A DNA stretch of 64,000 bases, taken from JBBDQZ01 sp040905705 (lineage in GTDB: Bacteria; Bacteroidota; Rhodothermia; Balneolales; Natronogracilivirgulaceae). Shown here one piece after another: positions 43,777 through 52,708 of the stretch. The stretch lies in assembly GCA_040905705.1 (NCBI GenBank), contig JBBDQZ010000029.1, forward strand, positions 186,001-250,000. The letters run 5' to 3'. The position numbers and the translations under genes are program-made. The notes under the pieces are model-generated. The model worked only from the letters and a program-made list of their open reading frames with translations. It was not told the DNA's origin and made no database searches. Every line of letters begins with the position of its first letter. Positions within the stretch are counted from its first letter, which is position 1.

Positions 43777-44547
43777 ATGAGTATAAAGGACAAAGCGTAT
43801 AAAGCAGAAAATTTTGAAGAACAGTCGGCAGAGCACCCGTCCGGAATTCACTATTCGGCAAAGTCTTCTTCCGGGCAACAAAGTGATTTTGATGCTTCCG
43901 GTAAATCTAAAAAAAATGATAACTTTACGGATTCGAAGCAAAAACGGGAAAATGAAGTGAGACACGAAACCGGAAACCGGGAAACGAATAAGAACTCACA
44001 ACCGGATAAATCTGGAGCATACACATCAGATACAAATGCAGATGATGAAAGCCGGACGGATGCTCCTGATGCTCAAGACATGGATCGCAATGATTTGAAC
44101 GTTGAAGAGCTGCAAGAGGAATTGGAACAGGCCAGAAACAGTATGCTCAGAAAAGCTGCCGAGCTTGATAATTTCAAAAAAAGAACACAGAAGGAGCGGC
44201 AGCGAATTTTTGAAGAGGCAAAAAGTGAAGCTGTTTCTTCTTTTCTTCCGATTCGTGAAGATTTGAAACGAAGCCTTGAAGCCATGGAAGATCGCAAAGT
44301 TGAAAAAGGTTTTCTTGAGGGGCTTAAACTGGTTATGGATAATTTCGACCGTGTTTTGGCACAATTTGACGTCGAACCTATCGAGGAAACGGGAATCCCT
44401 TTTGACGTTGACATGCATGATGCCATGTTAACGCAATCCGTCGATGATGGATCTGTAGAAAGCAATACCGTGATTCAGATACTTGAGCCGGGATACCGGA
44501 TGGGTGACCGGGTGATCAAACACGCAAAAGTAATAGTAAGTCAATAA
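43777..44547 (+). CDS. grpE: GrpE nucleotide exchange factor with long polar N-terminus
   Basis: Cochaperone that releases ADP from DnaK. The conserved part starts near residue 105 (VEELQEELEQARNSMLRKAA, long coiled coil) and ends in the beta-wing domain (MHDAMLTQSVDDGSVESNTV, GYRMGDRVIKHAKVIVSQ). The 256-aa length exceeds the usual 180-200 because residues 1-105 form a hydrophilic, repeat-poor extension rich in Ser, Lys, Asn, Asp and Glu, presumably disordered. It is 98 bp after hrcA and 9 bp before dnaJ. dnaK itself is not in the window. Confidence 0.94.
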   Translation: MSIKDKAYKAENFEEQSAEHPSGIHYSAKSSSGQQSDFDASGKSKKNDNFTDSKQKRENEVRHETGNRETNKNSQPDKSGAYTSDTNADDESRTDAPDAQDMDRNDLNVEELQEELEQARNSMLRKAAELDNFKKRTQKERQRIFEEAKSEAVSSFLPIREDLKRSLEAMEDRKVEKGFLEGLKLVMDNFDRVLAQFDVEPIEETGIPFDVDMHDAMLTQSVDDGSVESNTVIQILEPGYRMGDRVIKHAKVIVSQ

Positions 44548-44556
44548 TAGCTGAAC

Positions 44557-45717
44557 ATGTCCAAAAGAGATTACTACGAAGTACTTGGGGTTCAAAAAGA
44601 TGTCGGAAATGATGAATTAAAGCGGGCATATCGCAAGCTTGCCATGAAGTATCATCCCGATCGAAATCCCGATGACCAGGGTGCTGAAAAAAAATTCAAG
44701 GAAGCGGCTGAAGCGTTTGATGTGCTTAATGACCCTGAGAAACGTGCTCGCTATGATCAGTTCGGCCATGCCGGTTTGGGTGCTTCCGGTGGTTTTGGTA
44801 CTGATTACCAGGATTTTGGATTTGATGATATATTCAGCCGCTTTAGTGATATATTTGGCGGGGATATGTTTGGCGGTATGGGTGGATCTCAGGGACGCAG
44901 CCGTCGACAAGCCGGCACCGGTCAACCTGGTGATGATCTGAAACTTCGTTTGAACCTGTCACTTGAAGAAATCGCCTTCGGGACAGAGCGGGAAGTGAAA
45001 GTTAAAAAATATCTATCCTGCGATACCTGTAAGGGGACGGGTGCTAAATCGGAAGATGACTTTATGACGTGCAGTACATGTAATGGCGTCGGGGAAGTAC
45101 GCCAGGTATCCCGCACGATGTTCGGCCAGTTCGTAAATGTACAGCCATGCCCTACATGCATGGGGGAAGGACGAACTATTCGCAATAAATGCAATTCCTG
45201 TAATGGTGAAGGACGTGTCCGGGGTGAAGAAACAATTAAAATAAAAGTCCCTTCCGGAGTATCAGAAGGAAATTATATTAGTTTGCGTGGGCAGGGAAAT
45301 GCCGGAATTCGTGGCGGGGAGGCTGGTACACTCATTGTACTGATTAAAGAGACCAAACATGAACACTTCCGCCGCGATGGGGATGATATTTTTTATGATT
45401 TACACCTTAGTGTGCCGGATGCCATTATCGGTATGCACACGGAAGTCCCGACTTTGAAAGGAAAAGCACGAATCAAGATCGAACCGGGAACACAGCCCGG
45501 AAAAATGCTTCGTATGCGGGAGAAAGGAATAAAAGGACTTCATTCCCATCAATATGGAGATCAGTATGTACGGGTGAATGTCTTTATCCCCGTAGAGCTC
45601 ACGGATGAAGAAAAAAAGCATGTTAAAGCATTGAAAGGCTCCGTAAACTTCGATCCGGCACGACATAAAGAGGCCCGTGAAAACCTGTTTGATCGTGTTA
45701 AAGCGGTTTTTTCCTGA
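44557..45717 (+). CDS. dnaJ: chaperone DnaJ
   Basis: Type I Hsp40 that delivers substrates to DnaK and stimulates its ATPase. It has a J domain (residues 1-70, with YHPDRNP), a Gly/Phe-rich linker (about 75-120), four zinc-binding CxxCxGxG repeats (CDTCKGTG, CSTCNGVG, CPTCMGEG, CNSCNGEG), and C-terminal substrate-binding domains (KIKVPSGVSEGNYISLRGQG, TLKGKARIKIEPGTQPGKML). The 386-aa length is normal. It is co-transcribed with grpE (9-bp gap) and convergent with purE. Confidence 0.96.
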   Translation: MSKRDYYEVLGVQKDVGNDELKRAYRKLAMKYHPDRNPDDQGAEKKFKEAAEAFDVLNDPEKRARYDQFGHAGLGASGGFGTDYQDFGFDDIFSRFSDIFGGDMFGGMGGSQGRSRRQAGTGQPGDDLKLRLNLSLEEIAFGTEREVKVKKYLSCDTCKGTGAKSEDDFMTCSTCNGVGEVRQVSRTMFGQFVNVQPCPTCMGEGRTIRNKCNSCNGEGRVRGEETIKIKVPSGVSEGNYISLRGQGNAGIRGGEAGTLIVLIKETKHEHFRRDGDDIFYDLHLSVPDAIIGMHTEVPTLKGKARIKIEPGTQPGKMLRMREKGIKGLHSHQYGDQYVRVNVFIPVELTDEEKKHVKALKGSVNFDPARHKEARENLFDRVKAVFS

Positions 45718-45742
45718 CAGATGAAGAGACCGATGATTCCGG

Positions 45743-46252
45743 TTATTTAAGCAGTGTACTTTTTCGGAGCGAAGCGTCCCTTTGTTCGGTGCGATAAGAT
45801 TCCAGTTTGCCGGCCAGATCTTTGTTGGTCACAGATAGTATTTGCAGAGCAAGCAAACCGGCGTTCATAGCATTGTCTATGGCAACTGTGGCAACAGGTA
45901 TACCCCGTGGCATTTGCACAATGGAGAGAAGGCTGTCCATCCCCTTTAGATGGCGGGATGCCACAGGCACCCCTATCACCGGTAGTGTTGTATGCGCTGC
46001 CACCATTCCAGGAAGATGTGCCGCCCCACCGGCACCAGCTATGATGATACCAATCCCCTTGCTTCGGGCACTTTTTGCATATTCAGCCATGTAATCAGGA
46101 GTACGATGGGCTGAAACCACCGCTTTCTCCACCGATACATCAAACTGGTTGCAGATTTCAGCAGCGGTTTTCATCACCGGCCAGTCCGAATCGCTGCCCA
46201 TGATTATGGCTACTTTGAGTGTTAAAGTTTCTTCATTGTGTTTTTTTTGCAT
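45743..46252 (-). CDS. purE: N5-carboxyaminoimidazole ribonucleotide mutase
   Basis: Class I PurE converts N5-CAIR to CAIR in purine synthesis. The family signature is clear: MGSDSDWPVM near residues 18-27, VVSAHRTPDYM, GIIIAGAGGAAHLPGMVAAH, PVIGVPVASRHLKGMDSLLS and PVATVAIDNAMNAGLLA. The 169-aa length is normal; residues 1-13 are a variable tail. purK lies upstream (109-bp gap), and its product supplies the substrate. Confidence 0.95.
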   Translation of the reverse strand: MQKKHNEETLTLKVAIIMGSDSDWPVMKTAAEICNQFDVSVEKAVVSAHRTPDYMAEYAKSARSKGIGIIIAGAGGAAHLPGMVAAHTTLPVIGVPVASRHLKGMDSLLSIVQMPRGIPVATVAIDNAMNAGLLALQILSVTNKDLAGKLESYRTEQRDASLRKSTLLK

Positions 46253-46361
46253 GTTGATCCGGTTTATTACTTCGGGTTGTAACCAGGTTAAATATAACAG
46301 TTTTTTGCTGTATACACCGAACAGTCGTCCAACCGCATTACGAACGGCATATTAATATGAA

Positions 46362-47579
46362 TCAGATAGAGACTATTGATGCAAGATATTCCGCACGCTC
46401 AAGGGTCTCTTTAAATGTGTTTCCGAGAACGGTCAGATGACCCATTTTACGGCCAATACGGCTGGTTTCTTTGCCATAGATATGCAGGTGAGCGTCTGGT
46501 TCCCTCCAGATTTTTTCCGTCCCTTCAGCCCTGGCCTGGCCATTCCGTCGCCCAAGAAGATTGACCATCACGCTGCAGGGCTTGCGCATGGTTGTCGATC
46601 CAGGCGGAAGGCCCATAATGGCACGTATGTGGTTTTCAAATTGTGAAGTGACACAGCCCTCAATGGTATAATGTCCGGAATTGTGTGGCCTTGGAGCAGA
46701 TTCATTTAAAAGGAGTTTCCCATCCCGGGTTAGGAAAAACTCAAACGCAAATAAACCGGTCCCGTCTATTGCTTCTACAGCAGCGATGGCGAGTTGGCAT
46801 GCTTGCTCGCGGATTTCCGCAGACACCGGTGCGGGAGCAATAACCGTTTTACATATATGATTTTCCTGAATAGTTTCACAACATGGGTATACTACCGTTC
46901 CATGGTGATTGCGGGCAACCTGTACCGCCAGTTCTTTCTCAAACGGGATAAATGCTTCAGCTATTAACTCGTGACCTTGATGTCCCCCCAATTGCTCAAA
47001 CGCTGTTTTATGATTTTTATTTGTCTTTATCATAAGATTGCCATATCCGTCGTATCCACCTTTGGATGATTTCAACACAAACGGATGACGAAATTCCAAT
47101 GCGAATTTGTCGATATCTTCAGGAGTACGAATCTGCCGGAAAGGAGTAACAGGGAGCCCCGATTTTCGAAAGGCCTCTTTTTCAAGCCATTTGGATTCTA
47201 TTCTTTGAAAACAGGCAGGGGATGGGAGAATCGGGGTTCCGGAGCGATCTTCAACTTCTCGTAGTATGGTGCCGTCAAGGAATTCATTTTCAAGGGTAAC
47301 TATGGTACACTGTTTAGCAAAGTGGATCAGCGATTCCGGATGGTCAAAAGCGCCGGTATACCGAAGTGGTGTCATCAACTCGAGCGGTTGCAGGCCAAGG
47401 GGTTTGTCAGGAACAGAATTAGGGATGTTTACAGGATTATCATGCTCTCGATCTACCCCTGAATATACCGCAACTTGTAGGCCCATACGAAATGCGACAG
47501 CGGCAGACATGCGGGCTAACTGGCCCGCCCCGAGAAATCCGAGAGTTGTTTCAGCAGAAATGGAGACGGTTTGGCTCAT
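46362..47579 (-). CDS. purK: N5-carboxyaminoimidazole ribonucleotide synthase
   Basis: ATP-grasp enzyme that carboxylates AIR to N5-CAIR with bicarbonate. The N-terminal LGFLGAGQLARMSAAVAF binds nucleotide. ATP-grasp elements follow: FVLKSSKGGYDGYGN, FIPFEKELAVQVARN, GLFAFEFFLTRDGKLLLNE and APRPHNSGHYTIEGC. At 405 aa it is somewhat longer than the 350-380 typical. It probably shares a transcript with purE, and diverges from prfA across about 104 bp. Confidence 0.95.
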   Translation of the reverse strand: MSQTVSISAETTLGFLGAGQLARMSAAVAFRMGLQVAVYSGVDREHDNPVNIPNSVPDKPLGLQPLELMTPLRYTGAFDHPESLIHFAKQCTIVTLENEFLDGTILREVEDRSGTPILPSPACFQRIESKWLEKEAFRKSGLPVTPFRQIRTPEDIDKFALEFRHPFVLKSSKGGYDGYGNLMIKTNKNHKTAFEQLGGHQGHELIAEAFIPFEKELAVQVARNHHGTVVYPCCETIQENHICKTVIAPAPVSAEIREQACQLAIAAVEAIDGTGLFAFEFFLTRDGKLLLNESAPRPHNSGHYTIEGCVTSQFENHIRAIMGLPPGSTTMRKPCSVMVNLLGRRNGQARAEGTEKIWREPDAHLHIYGKETSRIGRKMGHLTVLGNTFKETLERAEYLASIVSI

Positions 47580-47683
47580 GACGGATACAAAAAGCTGATT
47601 TTTTTTACCTATTTTATAATGTTATCAAATAACGATTCGGAAAATACAGTAAAAACCGCTTAAATATGTAATCGTTTCATTAT

Positions 47684-48766
47684 ATGGATATTGAAAATAA
47701 ACTGGCGCAATTAAAATCGCGGTATGAGGAATTGAGTCAAATGCTCAGTGATCCGGCTATATACGATCAGCCCCGGAAACTGGCCGAGCTTACAAGGGAG
47801 CACAGCAGCCTTAAAAAACTGGTAGAAGAATATCAGCAATGGATTTCCATAAAAGCTCAAATAGAAGGAAACCGGGAGGTGATCGAACTGAAAGAAGACC
47901 CGGAGCTTACCGAGATGGCACAATCTGAATTAAGAGAGTTGAATGCGAAACGGACACGATTGGAAGAAAAAATTCGAATGGAGCTGATTCCCAAAGATCC
48001 GGAAGATTCCAAAAATGCCATCGTGGAGATCCGTGCCGGTACGGGAGGGGATGAAGCAGCGATTTTTGCAGGCGATCTATTTGAGATGTATCGACGATAT
48101 GCGGATGAGAAACAGTGGCCGCTCGAACTGCTGGATCTGCATGAATCCGAGCGCGGCGGCTATAAAGATATAGTGTTCAAACTGACAGGAAACGATGTTT
48201 TTGCTGAAATGAAATATGAAAGCGGGGTGCACCGGGTTCAGCGGATCCCTGCAACCGAATCCCAGGGGAGAGTCCATACATCGGCGGCAACAGTAGCTGT
48301 GTTGCCTGAAGCGGAAGAAGTCGATGTCGAAATCAATCCTTCTGATCTGGAATTTGAAGCATATAGGGCAAGCGGAGCCGGTGGACAGCATGTCAATACC
48401 ACTGATTCCGCTGTCAGGATTCGACATATGCCGACGGGAACCGTGGTTACCTGTCAACAGGAACGCTCTCAACACAAGAATCGCGATAAAGCGCTTGCCA
48501 TGTTGCGGGCGAAACTTTATGAATTAGAACTGGAGAAAAAACGGTCCGAGCGGGCAGCTTCCAGAAAAAATCAGGTTTCCACCGGTGATCGCAGTGCGAA
48601 AATCCGCACGTACAACTTCCCGCAAGGCAGATTGACGGATCACCGAATAGGTCTGACCCTATATAATCTTGATACCATAATTAAAGGGGATTTATCCGGG
48701 GTGATCAAGGCACTACGTGTACAAGACAACCTGGATAGAATGGAAGAAATATCGGAGCGGCCATGA
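47684..48766 (+). CDS. prfA: peptide chain release factor 1
   Basis: RF1 releases nascent chains at UAA and UAG. The stop-reading PxT loop (RIPATESQGRVHTSAA, near residue 190) marks it as RF1 rather than RF2. The catalytic GGQ is in SGAGGQHVNTTDSAVRI near 235, and QERSQHKNRDKAL follows. The N-terminal coiled coil is at about 1-100. The 360-aa length is normal. UAG decoding as stop is therefore expected in this organism, which matters for the amber codon at 21355. Confidence 0.97.
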   Translation: MDIENKLAQLKSRYEELSQMLSDPAIYDQPRKLAELTREHSSLKKLVEEYQQWISIKAQIEGNREVIELKEDPELTEMAQSELRELNAKRTRLEEKIRMELIPKDPEDSKNAIVEIRAGTGGDEAAIFAGDLFEMYRRYADEKQWPLELLDLHESERGGYKDIVFKLTGNDVFAEMKYESGVHRVQRIPATESQGRVHTSAATVAVLPEAEEVDVEINPSDLEFEAYRASGAGGQHVNTTDSAVRIRHMPTGTVVTCQQERSQHKNRDKALAMLRAKLYELELEKKRSERAASRKNQVSTGDRSAKIRTYNFPQGRLTDHRIGLTLYNLDTIIKGDLSGVIKALRVQDNLDRMEEISERP

Positions 48767-48809
48767 CACTTGACCCAATTAGACATGTATACTTGACCCG
48801 AAACATTAA

Positions 48810-49211
48810 TTATAAGTTGATCCGAATATCTATTCTGGTACCATTTTCTGAATATTGAGTTTCATCGGCGATTTCCTGAATCAGCCATACACCACGCCCG
48901 CCTGTTTTTAACAAATTTTCTTTTGTTCTGGGATCAGGGATTCGGTCGGGATCGAATCCGCTGCCTTGATCGCAAACAGTAAGGAATATTGTTTTCTGAT
49001 CGAATACCACCTTTATATTTACGGTTTTGCTTATCTCTTTCCTGTTCCCATGCACAATGGCATTTGTTACCGCTTCGCTGAGTACCAATAGTATACGATG
49101 CTCTGTATCCTGGTCAATATCGCATTTATCAGCGAGTTGTCGGACAAAATTGACTACACGATCCAATTCGTTCAGATCGGATTTCAGTGTAAGGGAAGTA
49201 ATGGATGGCAT
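48810..49211 (-). CDS. RsbW-like anti-sigma factor / serine-protein kinase
   Basis: Single GHKL ATPase domain of 133 aa. The N-box reads SEAVTNAIVHGNR near residues 48-60. The G1 region VCDQGSGFDPDRI is near 90, and GGRGVWLIQEIADE near 110. Proteins of this build phosphorylate anti-anti-sigma (STAS) partners or bind sigma factors. No sigma factor, STAS protein or PP2C phosphatase is encoded nearby, so the partner is unknown. It converges on prfA with 43 bp between the two stops and diverges from the HNH gene across 180 bp. Confidence 0.82.
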   Translation of the reverse strand: MPSITSLTLKSDLNELDRVVNFVRQLADKCDIDQDTEHRILLVLSEAVTNAIVHGNRKEISKTVNIKVVFDQKTIFLTVCDQGSGFDPDRIPDPRTKENLLKTGGRGVWLIQEIADETQYSENGTRIDIRINL

Positions 49212-49391
49212 TATTCAGCAATACGCTTAAAAGTAATATTCATTATAAAGTGAACAATGAACAAATTTGCATCATATTGTCGGCTTTTCGATATTATGCC
49301 GAATCTGAACTCTGTTATACCAATATCTGAAGTTTATGGCGAAATCTGACCTTGCCGATTTACAATAAGCTGTTAATGACCAAGTAAGGCC

Positions 49392-49895
49392 ATGTTATTA
49401 AACGGGAATGTACTCATACTGAATCAGGATTATCAGCCGCTAAGTGTATGTAATGTCAAAAAATCCATGATTTTGCTGATTCTTGAGAAAGCGGAGATGC
49501 TGCATGACCATCCCCTGAAAAAAATCCGTACCATTCGTTCTGAATTTGATTATCCCACAGTGATTCGTTTGCGCAGGTACGCCCGCATTCCGTATAAAAA
49601 TATAGTGCTATCCCGAAAAAATATCATGAAGCGCGACAATAACAGTTGCCTTTACTGCGGATCAAGAGATAAACTTACGATTGACCATGTGCTTCCGAAA
49701 AGCCGGGGAGGAGCAGACTCTTGGGAAAATCTTGTTACAGCATGTACATCTTGTAATCATAAAAAAGGAAACTCCACACCGAAAGAAGCCGGCATGAGTT
49801 TGCGTCGAAACCCTTTCAGGCCTAATCATATTATTTATCTGAGAGACTTCTATGGCAATGTTCACGAAAGCTGGAAACCTTATCTGTATTTTTAA
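49392..49895 (+). CDS. HNH endonuclease family protein
   Basis: Product of 167 aa with a zinc-stabilised HNH fold: Cys pair CLYCGSRDKLTIDHVLPKSR near residues 96-116 including the D-H of the active site, Asn in SWENLVTACTSC, a second Cys pair, and HKKGNSTPKEAG. The N-terminus (VLILNQDYQPLSVCNVKKSM) is typical of a family widespread and usually stand-alone in Bacteroidota and Cyanobacteria. Its role (DNA repair or nicking) is unsettled. There is no intron, phage or toxin context here. Confidence 0.85.
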   Translation: MLLNGNVLILNQDYQPLSVCNVKKSMILLILEKAEMLHDHPLKKIRTIRSEFDYPTVIRLRRYARIPYKNIVLSRKNIMKRDNNSCLYCGSRDKLTIDHVLPKSRGGADSWENLVTACTSCNHKKGNSTPKEAGMSLRRNPFRPNHIIYLRDFYGNVHESWKPYLYF

Positions 49896-50246
49896 TTCAC
49901 CCTAAAATTATGAATGGGGAAATGCCGGCGACGGAAAAGGGGATGGATCGGTTTTCGCTTCATTAATATTCAGCGGAACGGATTTTAACTGGTATTATTA
50001 AGATGGAGCCATAAAACAGGTTTGTTAGGTACGTGTATTCTGTCATCTTTATCCATGCGAATTTTGCACTAAATATTTGTAACTTCTCCCCTCGTATAAA
50101 TCGGTGAGATCAGGTCCGATTGAATCACAAGGATCTGGTACCAAAACTCCCGTTCAACGAAACTGAGACAGGATAAATGGATAAAAGCACTGTATGTCTC
50201 TTGATTGCATACAGTGCTATTGTAAATCGTAACACGTAAATTAAGA
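49896..50246 (+). other. intergenic/leader region upstream of the thr operon
   Basis: This 351-bp stretch has no convincing gene. Its right part looks like a structured leader: a 6-bp hairpin at 50099-50121 (AATCGG/CCGATT) and an 11-bp hairpin at 50186-50218. A short ORF 50177-50239 (MDKSTVCLLIAYSAIVNRNT, 20 codons) runs through the larger hairpin and ends 7 bp before thrA. It has two Thr and two Ile codons, well short of the enrichment of the enterobacterial thrL peptide. Confidence 0.45.
50186..50218 (+). promoter_or_regulatory. 11-bp perfect hairpin in the thrA leader
   Basis: AGCACTGTATG (50186-50196) and CATACAGTGCT (50208-50218) are exact reverse complements around an 11-base loop, 28 bp before the thrA start. 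No U-tract follows (ATTGTAAAT), so it is not a classical terminator. It may be an operator, an RNA element controlling thrABC, or an mRNA-stabilising stem. Confidence 0.5.
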
Positions 50247-52697
50247 ATGAAAGTATTCAAGTTTGGCGGGTCGTCAGTGGGTACACCCGAACGAATTAAA
50301 GGGATCACCTCCTGGTTTTCTGATGTTGTAAAAAAGGAGGGATGCCGTGCTGTGATTTTTTCTGCATTTCAAGGTGTAACCGACCAGCTGATTTCCATGG
50401 CGGAACGCGCGGGTAACGGAGACGACAGTTACACACGTGACCTCGGCAGTCTGGAAGAACGACATATTAAAGCCATTCGTTCCCTGCTTTCCACTTCAGA
50501 GCAGAGCCAGGCTGTTGCAGGTGTAAAATTCATGTTGAATGATCTTGAAGATATATTGCAAGGCGTTTATCTGGTAAAAGAACTTACCCCGAGAAGTATA
50601 GATTTTATTTCCAGCTTTGGTGAGCGACTCTCAAATTTTATTATCCATCAGGTATTTAGTCATAATGGAATCGATTGTGAATATCTGGATGCCCGGTCGA
50701 TAATTCTCACCGATGATCAGTTTGGCAACGCCGAAGTGGATATGGAGAGGACCACGGCCAATTTAAAGGCTTATTTCGCTAAACATAAACGTCTTCAGAT
50801 TGTAACCGGTTTTATTGCTTCCACAGATAAGGGGATAACCACAACACTTGGCAGGGGAGGATCCGATTATACCGCTTCCCTTATAGCCGCAGCAACAGGT
50901 GCGGATGAATTGCAGATCTGGACTGATGTGGATGGTGTGCTCACTTCGGACCCGCGTATCGTAGGTGAGGCTTTTTCTATGGATACGCTCTCCTATGAAG
51001 AGGCGATGGAATTGTCCCATTTCGGTGCCAGGGTTATTCATCCCCCAACCATAGAACCCGCTATGAGCCTGGGTATTCCCATCCGTATAAAAAACACGCT
51101 TAATCCCGGATTCCCCGGTACGGTAATTGGAAAAACCGGTGATAGCCGAGAAGGCCACATAATTAAGGGAATCTCTTCTATAGATAACGTTGCGATGATA
51201 AGGGTGCAGGGCAGTGGGCTGGTTGGACTGGCTGGAGTTGCTCAGAGAATTTTTGGAGCCTTGGCTTCCGCAAAGATAAATATCATGCTAATCACACAGG
51301 CTTCATCCGAACACTCGGTATGCCTGGCTGTTATGCCTCAAAATGCTGCTAAAGCTAAAAAGTTGTTGCAGGAAGAACTCCGGCATGAATTGTCGATACG
51401 GCGTGTTACGGACATTATCGTCGAGGAAGACCTCAGTATTATTGCAGTGGTTGGAGAAAATATGCGTCAAACTCCAGGAATAGCCGGAAAGGTTTTTCAG
51501 GCGCTTGGACGGAGCCGGATTAATATATCGGCCATTGCACAGGGGTCGTCTGAATTGAATATTTCAGCCATTATCCGGAAATCAGATAAAGTAAAGGCAC
51601 TTCGTGTTATACATGATGCATTTTTCTTTGGAGCCAGAAAAACGGTTCGCTTGTATATAATCGGCACCGGACTGATTGGAAGCAGGCTTATAAATGATAT
51701 TTACAAGCGTCAGGAATGGTTCCTGAAGGAAAGGCTTCTCGATATGAGGATTAACGGGATTATCAATACCAGTAAAATGCTGTTGGATGAAACCGGTATT
51801 TCCGGCAGCAATTGGGAAATGCTTTTTGAGCAGTCGTCCATGAAGAGCGATCCGGAAGTATTACTCGAATTTGTAAGCCGGCATCAGGCGCCTAATACCC
51901 TGATTGTGGATGCTACCGCCAGTGAAAAGGTACCTAAATGGTATCACAGATTTCTGAAACAGGGAATAGCTGTTGTTACTCCCAACAAAAAAGCTAATAC
52001 CGGTACATATGATGACTTTCGTACATTGTCTCTGCTGGCCAGGGACAATGATACAAGATTCCTCTATGAAGCCAATGTAGGGGCAGGCCTTCCGATCGTT
52101 CAGACAGTACAGGACCGTATTGCTACAGGTGATAAAATTACCCGAATAGAGGGAGTGTTTTCAGGTACTCTTAGCTATTTGTTTAACAGGTTTGACGGCT
52201 CTGTACCGTTTAGCAAACTGATTCGAATCGCACGTGAAAAAGGTTTTACCGAACCGGATCCACGCGAAGATCTTATCGGAATGGATGCCGCAAGGAAGTT
52301 GCTTATTCTTGCCCGAATGACCGGACGCGAAGCATCACTGGAAGATATTACCATAGAAAACCTGGTTCCACCAAATCTGCGCGGTAAAATGAGCCCCGAG
52401 GCATTTCTTAAAGGTCTGGAGAAGTATGACCCCGAGTTTGAGGAACGACTGAAAAAAGCACAGAAAGAGAATAAAGTACTTCGCTACATTGCTGTGATGG
52501 ATGAAAAGAAATTGAAAGTCGGATTGGTATCTGTAGATTCCAGCCACCCTACGTATGGCCTTGAAGGATCGGAAAATATGATTACTATTACCTCTGAAGC
52601 TTATTCCGAACAACCTATGGTTATTAAAGGACCAGGTGCAGGTGCGGAAGTAACAGCAAATGGTGTACTGGGAGATATACTCAAGACCATCCATTGA
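50247..52697 (+). CDS. thrA: bifunctional aspartokinase / homoserine dehydrogenase I
   Basis: Catalyses the first and third steps from aspartate to threonine. The aspartokinase domain (about residues 1-300) starts KVFKFGGSSVGTPERIKG and contains TTLGRGGSDYTASLIAAATG and WTDVDGVLTSDPRIV. Two ACT-type regulatory domains (about 310-460) probably give feedback control by threonine. The homoserine dehydrogenase domain (about 465-816) shows IIGTGLIGSRLI, TPNKKANTGTYDDF, YEANVGAGLPIV and GIDAARKL-type GMDAARKLLILARM. The 816-aa length matches ThrA. First gene of thrA-thrB-thrC. Confidence 0.96.
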   Translation: MKVFKFGGSSVGTPERIKGITSWFSDVVKKEGCRAVIFSAFQGVTDQLISMAERAGNGDDSYTRDLGSLEERHIKAIRSLLSTSEQSQAVAGVKFMLNDLEDILQGVYLVKELTPRSIDFISSFGERLSNFIIHQVFSHNGIDCEYLDARSIILTDDQFGNAEVDMERTTANLKAYFAKHKRLQIVTGFIASTDKGITTTLGRGGSDYTASLIAAATGADELQIWTDVDGVLTSDPRIVGEAFSMDTLSYEEAMELSHFGARVIHPPTIEPAMSLGIPIRIKNTLNPGFPGTVIGKTGDSREGHIIKGISSIDNVAMIRVQGSGLVGLAGVAQRIFGALASAKINIMLITQASSEHSVCLAVMPQNAAKAKKLLQEELRHELSIRRVTDIIVEEDLSIIAVVGENMRQTPGIAGKVFQALGRSRINISAIAQGSSELNISAIIRKSDKVKALRVIHDAFFFGARKTVRLYIIGTGLIGSRLINDIYKRQEWFLKERLLDMRINGIINTSKMLLDETGISGSNWEMLFEQSSMKSDPEVLLEFVSRHQAPNTLIVDATASEKVPKWYHRFLKQGIAVVTPNKKANTGTYDDFRTLSLLARDNDTRFLYEANVGAGLPIVQTVQDRIATGDKITRIEGVFSGTLSYLFNRFDGSVPFSKLIRIAREKGFTEPDPREDLIGMDAARKLLILARMTGREASLEDITIENLVPPNLRGKMSPEAFLKGLEKYDPEFEERLKKAQKENKVLRYIAVMDEKKLKVGLVSVDSSHPTYGLEGSENMITITSEAYSEQPMVIKGPGAGAEVTANGVLGDILKTIH

Positions 52698-52708
52698 TCC
52701 ATTTATAT

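Noticed and set aside
49392..49895. HNH nuclease as a homing, phage or toxin element
   Set aside because: No intron, intein, phage or immunity gene nearby; this family is normally stand-alone in Bacteroidota.
50161..50180. CTGAGA motif reminiscent of a TPP riboswitch upstream of thrA
   Set aside because: The other conserved TPP blocks are absent and thrA is not a thiamine gene.
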